A stretch of 6,527 nt of DNA from Methanoregula sp. (GTDB lineage Archaea; Halobacteriota; Methanomicrobia; Methanomicrobiales; Methanospirillaceae). A program made the translations under genes and the position numbers. The stretch covers positions 1 to 6,527 of the forward strand of contig JAKLGN010000075.1 in the NCBI GenBank assembly GCA_022710665.1, read 5' to 3'. Position 1 is the first letter of the stretch, and the number at the start of each line of letters is the position of its first letter. The notes under the pieces were generated by a model. The model searched no databases. It saw nothing but the letters and a program-made list of their open reading frames with translations, and was not told the origin of the DNA. Shown here piece after piece: positions 5,709 through 6,527 of this stretch.

Positions 5709-5713
5709 ATCTG

Positions 5714-6527
5714 GTGCAGATTCTCGATGTATTACTCTGTCTCATCCTGTTCCCGCTGATCCCGGCGCTCTGCCTGTTGGTGGTGCGCGGGGATTGGGGG
5801 CGTTCTTTGATCGTGCAGCTTTCTGCAATTGCAATCGGTATTGGTTCTCTTGCACTTCTCGTTCTCGGCTATGACAAGGGGACGCTTATCTATTCCATTC
5901 CACCCGAGCCGGTCAGCCAGGTCATGTTCTTTATCGAGATGGTCCTGGCAGCAGCCATTCTCTATCTCGGCATTAAATACCGAAAATCGCTGACCAGTGT
6001 CCTGATCCTGGTGCAGGCAGGTATGCTGGTCTGGTTTGAGATGAACCTTGCAGGCCGGATCCATGTTGAGAACAACCTGTTTGTTGACCAGTTCTCCATC
6101 ATCATGGCCATGATCATCGGGATCATTGGTACGCTTATCTGTGTCTATGCCGTCGGATACATGACGACATACCATACCCGTCACCAGGAGATCCGGGACC
6201 GCCGGGGCATCTTCTTTGGTATCCTGTTCATCTTCCTTGCGGCCATGTTCGGGCTGGTCTTCTCCAACAACCTGCTCTGGGTCTTCTTCTTCTGGGAGAT
6301 CACCACCATCTGTTCGTTCCTGCTCATCGGGTACTCCGGGACCGAGGAAGCAACCAACAACTCGTTCCTTGCCCTGTCGATGAACCTGCTGGGCGGCGTG
6401 GCATTCATGGCAGCCCTGATCTACCTGGTAATCTCCGATCCCTCCGGCATGCTGCTGGACCTGAACTACCTGCTCACGACCGGTAAGGCAATTGCCCTCG
6501 TGCCAGCCGTCCTGATCTGCTTTGCCG
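5714..6527 (+). CDS. EchA/CooM/NuoL-like proton-conducting membrane subunit, N-terminal part (3' end outside window)
   Basis: An open frame of 271 codons running off the window end. It starts at GTG 5714 with GGAGG upstream; an in-frame stop at 5678-5680 limits any earlier start. The protein is strongly hydrophobic, with membrane segments at about 5-24, 35-53, 70-86, 127-150, 167-184, 187-206 and 219-240. The core matches the complex I NuoL / hydrogenase-4 antiporter-like family: LFVDQFSIIMAMI (122-134), YAVGYM near 145-150, and FFWEITTICSFLLIGY (192-207). Glu195 is at the position of the essential membrane glutamate of NuoL (WEGVGLCSYLLIG). The extended N-terminus, the GTEEATNNSF segment (209-218) and the NLLGG motif resemble EchA/CooM of energy-converting hydrogenases more than true NuoL, but that is from memory. 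In such complexes this subunit conducts H+ or Na+ coupled to ferredoxin-hydrogenase chemistry. It is probably the first gene of an ech-like operon; the following genes would settle this. Confidence 0.85.
   Translation, partial: MQILDVLLCLILFPLIPALCLLVVRGDWGRSLIVQLSAIAIGIGSLALLVLGYDKGTLIYSIPPEPVSQVMFFIEMVLAAAILYLGIKYRKSLTSVLILVQAGMLVWFEMNLAGRIHVENNLFVDQFSIIMAMIIGIIGTLICVYAVGYMTTYHTRHQEIRDRRGIFFGILFIFLAAMFGLVFSNNLLWVFFFWEITTICSFLLIGYSGTEEATNNSFLALSMNLLGGVAFMAALIYLVISDPSGMLLDLNYLLTTGKAIALVPAVLICFA

Noticed and set aside
5732..6184. A 150-codon open frame on the - strand opposite the EchA-like gene
   Set aside because: It is antisense to a hydrophobic protein with clear family motifs. Its His/Asp/Gln-rich product is the typical reverse reading of membrane-protein codons.

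Overview
The window looks like a piece of an archaeal chromosome, most likely a methanogen near the Methanomicrobiales. This is an inference. It rests on GGAGG-type ribosome binding sites with a GTG start, oligo-T stretches directly after stop codons in place of hairpin-plus-U terminators, an archaeal-type membrane pyrophosphatase, and an Ech/CooM-type ion-pump subunit. No rRNA, tRNA, transposase or CRISPR array was seen.

Layout: (1) Positions 1-1566 on the + strand hold the end of a polar amino acid ABC transporter operon: the tail of a first permease, the ATPase, and a second permease, closed by a T-rich terminator. (2) Positions 1567-1976 are a non-coding gap between convergent genes, with a very GC-rich hairpin and two mutually exclusive ATTGGCA hairpins. 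(3) Positions 1977-2777 on the - strand encode a lipoprotein amino acid-binding protein, probably the receptor for that transporter but transcribed toward it. (4) Positions 2892-4952 on the - strand encode a complete membrane-bound proton-pumping pyrophosphatase (hppA) of the K+-independent type. (5) Positions 4953-5713 are a long divergent intergenic region. (6) From 5714 to the window end, on the + strand, is the first part of an EchA/CooM/NuoL-like membrane subunit of an energy-converting hydrogenase or complex I-like enzyme. It begins with GTG and runs off the window.

The most unusual part is the divergent intergenic region. It holds a GC-rich segment (about 5221-5381) that can fold into a chain of short hairpins, one with a GAAA tetraloop, followed by an oligo-T tract. 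Next comes a degenerate tandem array with an exact 25-base period (5407-5581, seven units). Most units contain a dyad of the form CGATTTT...AAAATCG, and one unit shows a paired change that keeps the dyad intact. The array lies between two divergently transcribed ion-pumping systems, so it could be a multi-site operator, a chain of RNA hairpins, or a chromosomal structural element. I recognise no described element with this form.

How the genes fit together: the binding protein and ABC genes would import polar amino acids using ATP. HppA would recover energy from pyrophosphate as a proton gradient. The EchA-like protein would belong to a complex coupling hydrogen/ferredoxin redox chemistry to ion movement. 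The two pumps share a divergent control region, which suggests but does not prove coordinated expression.
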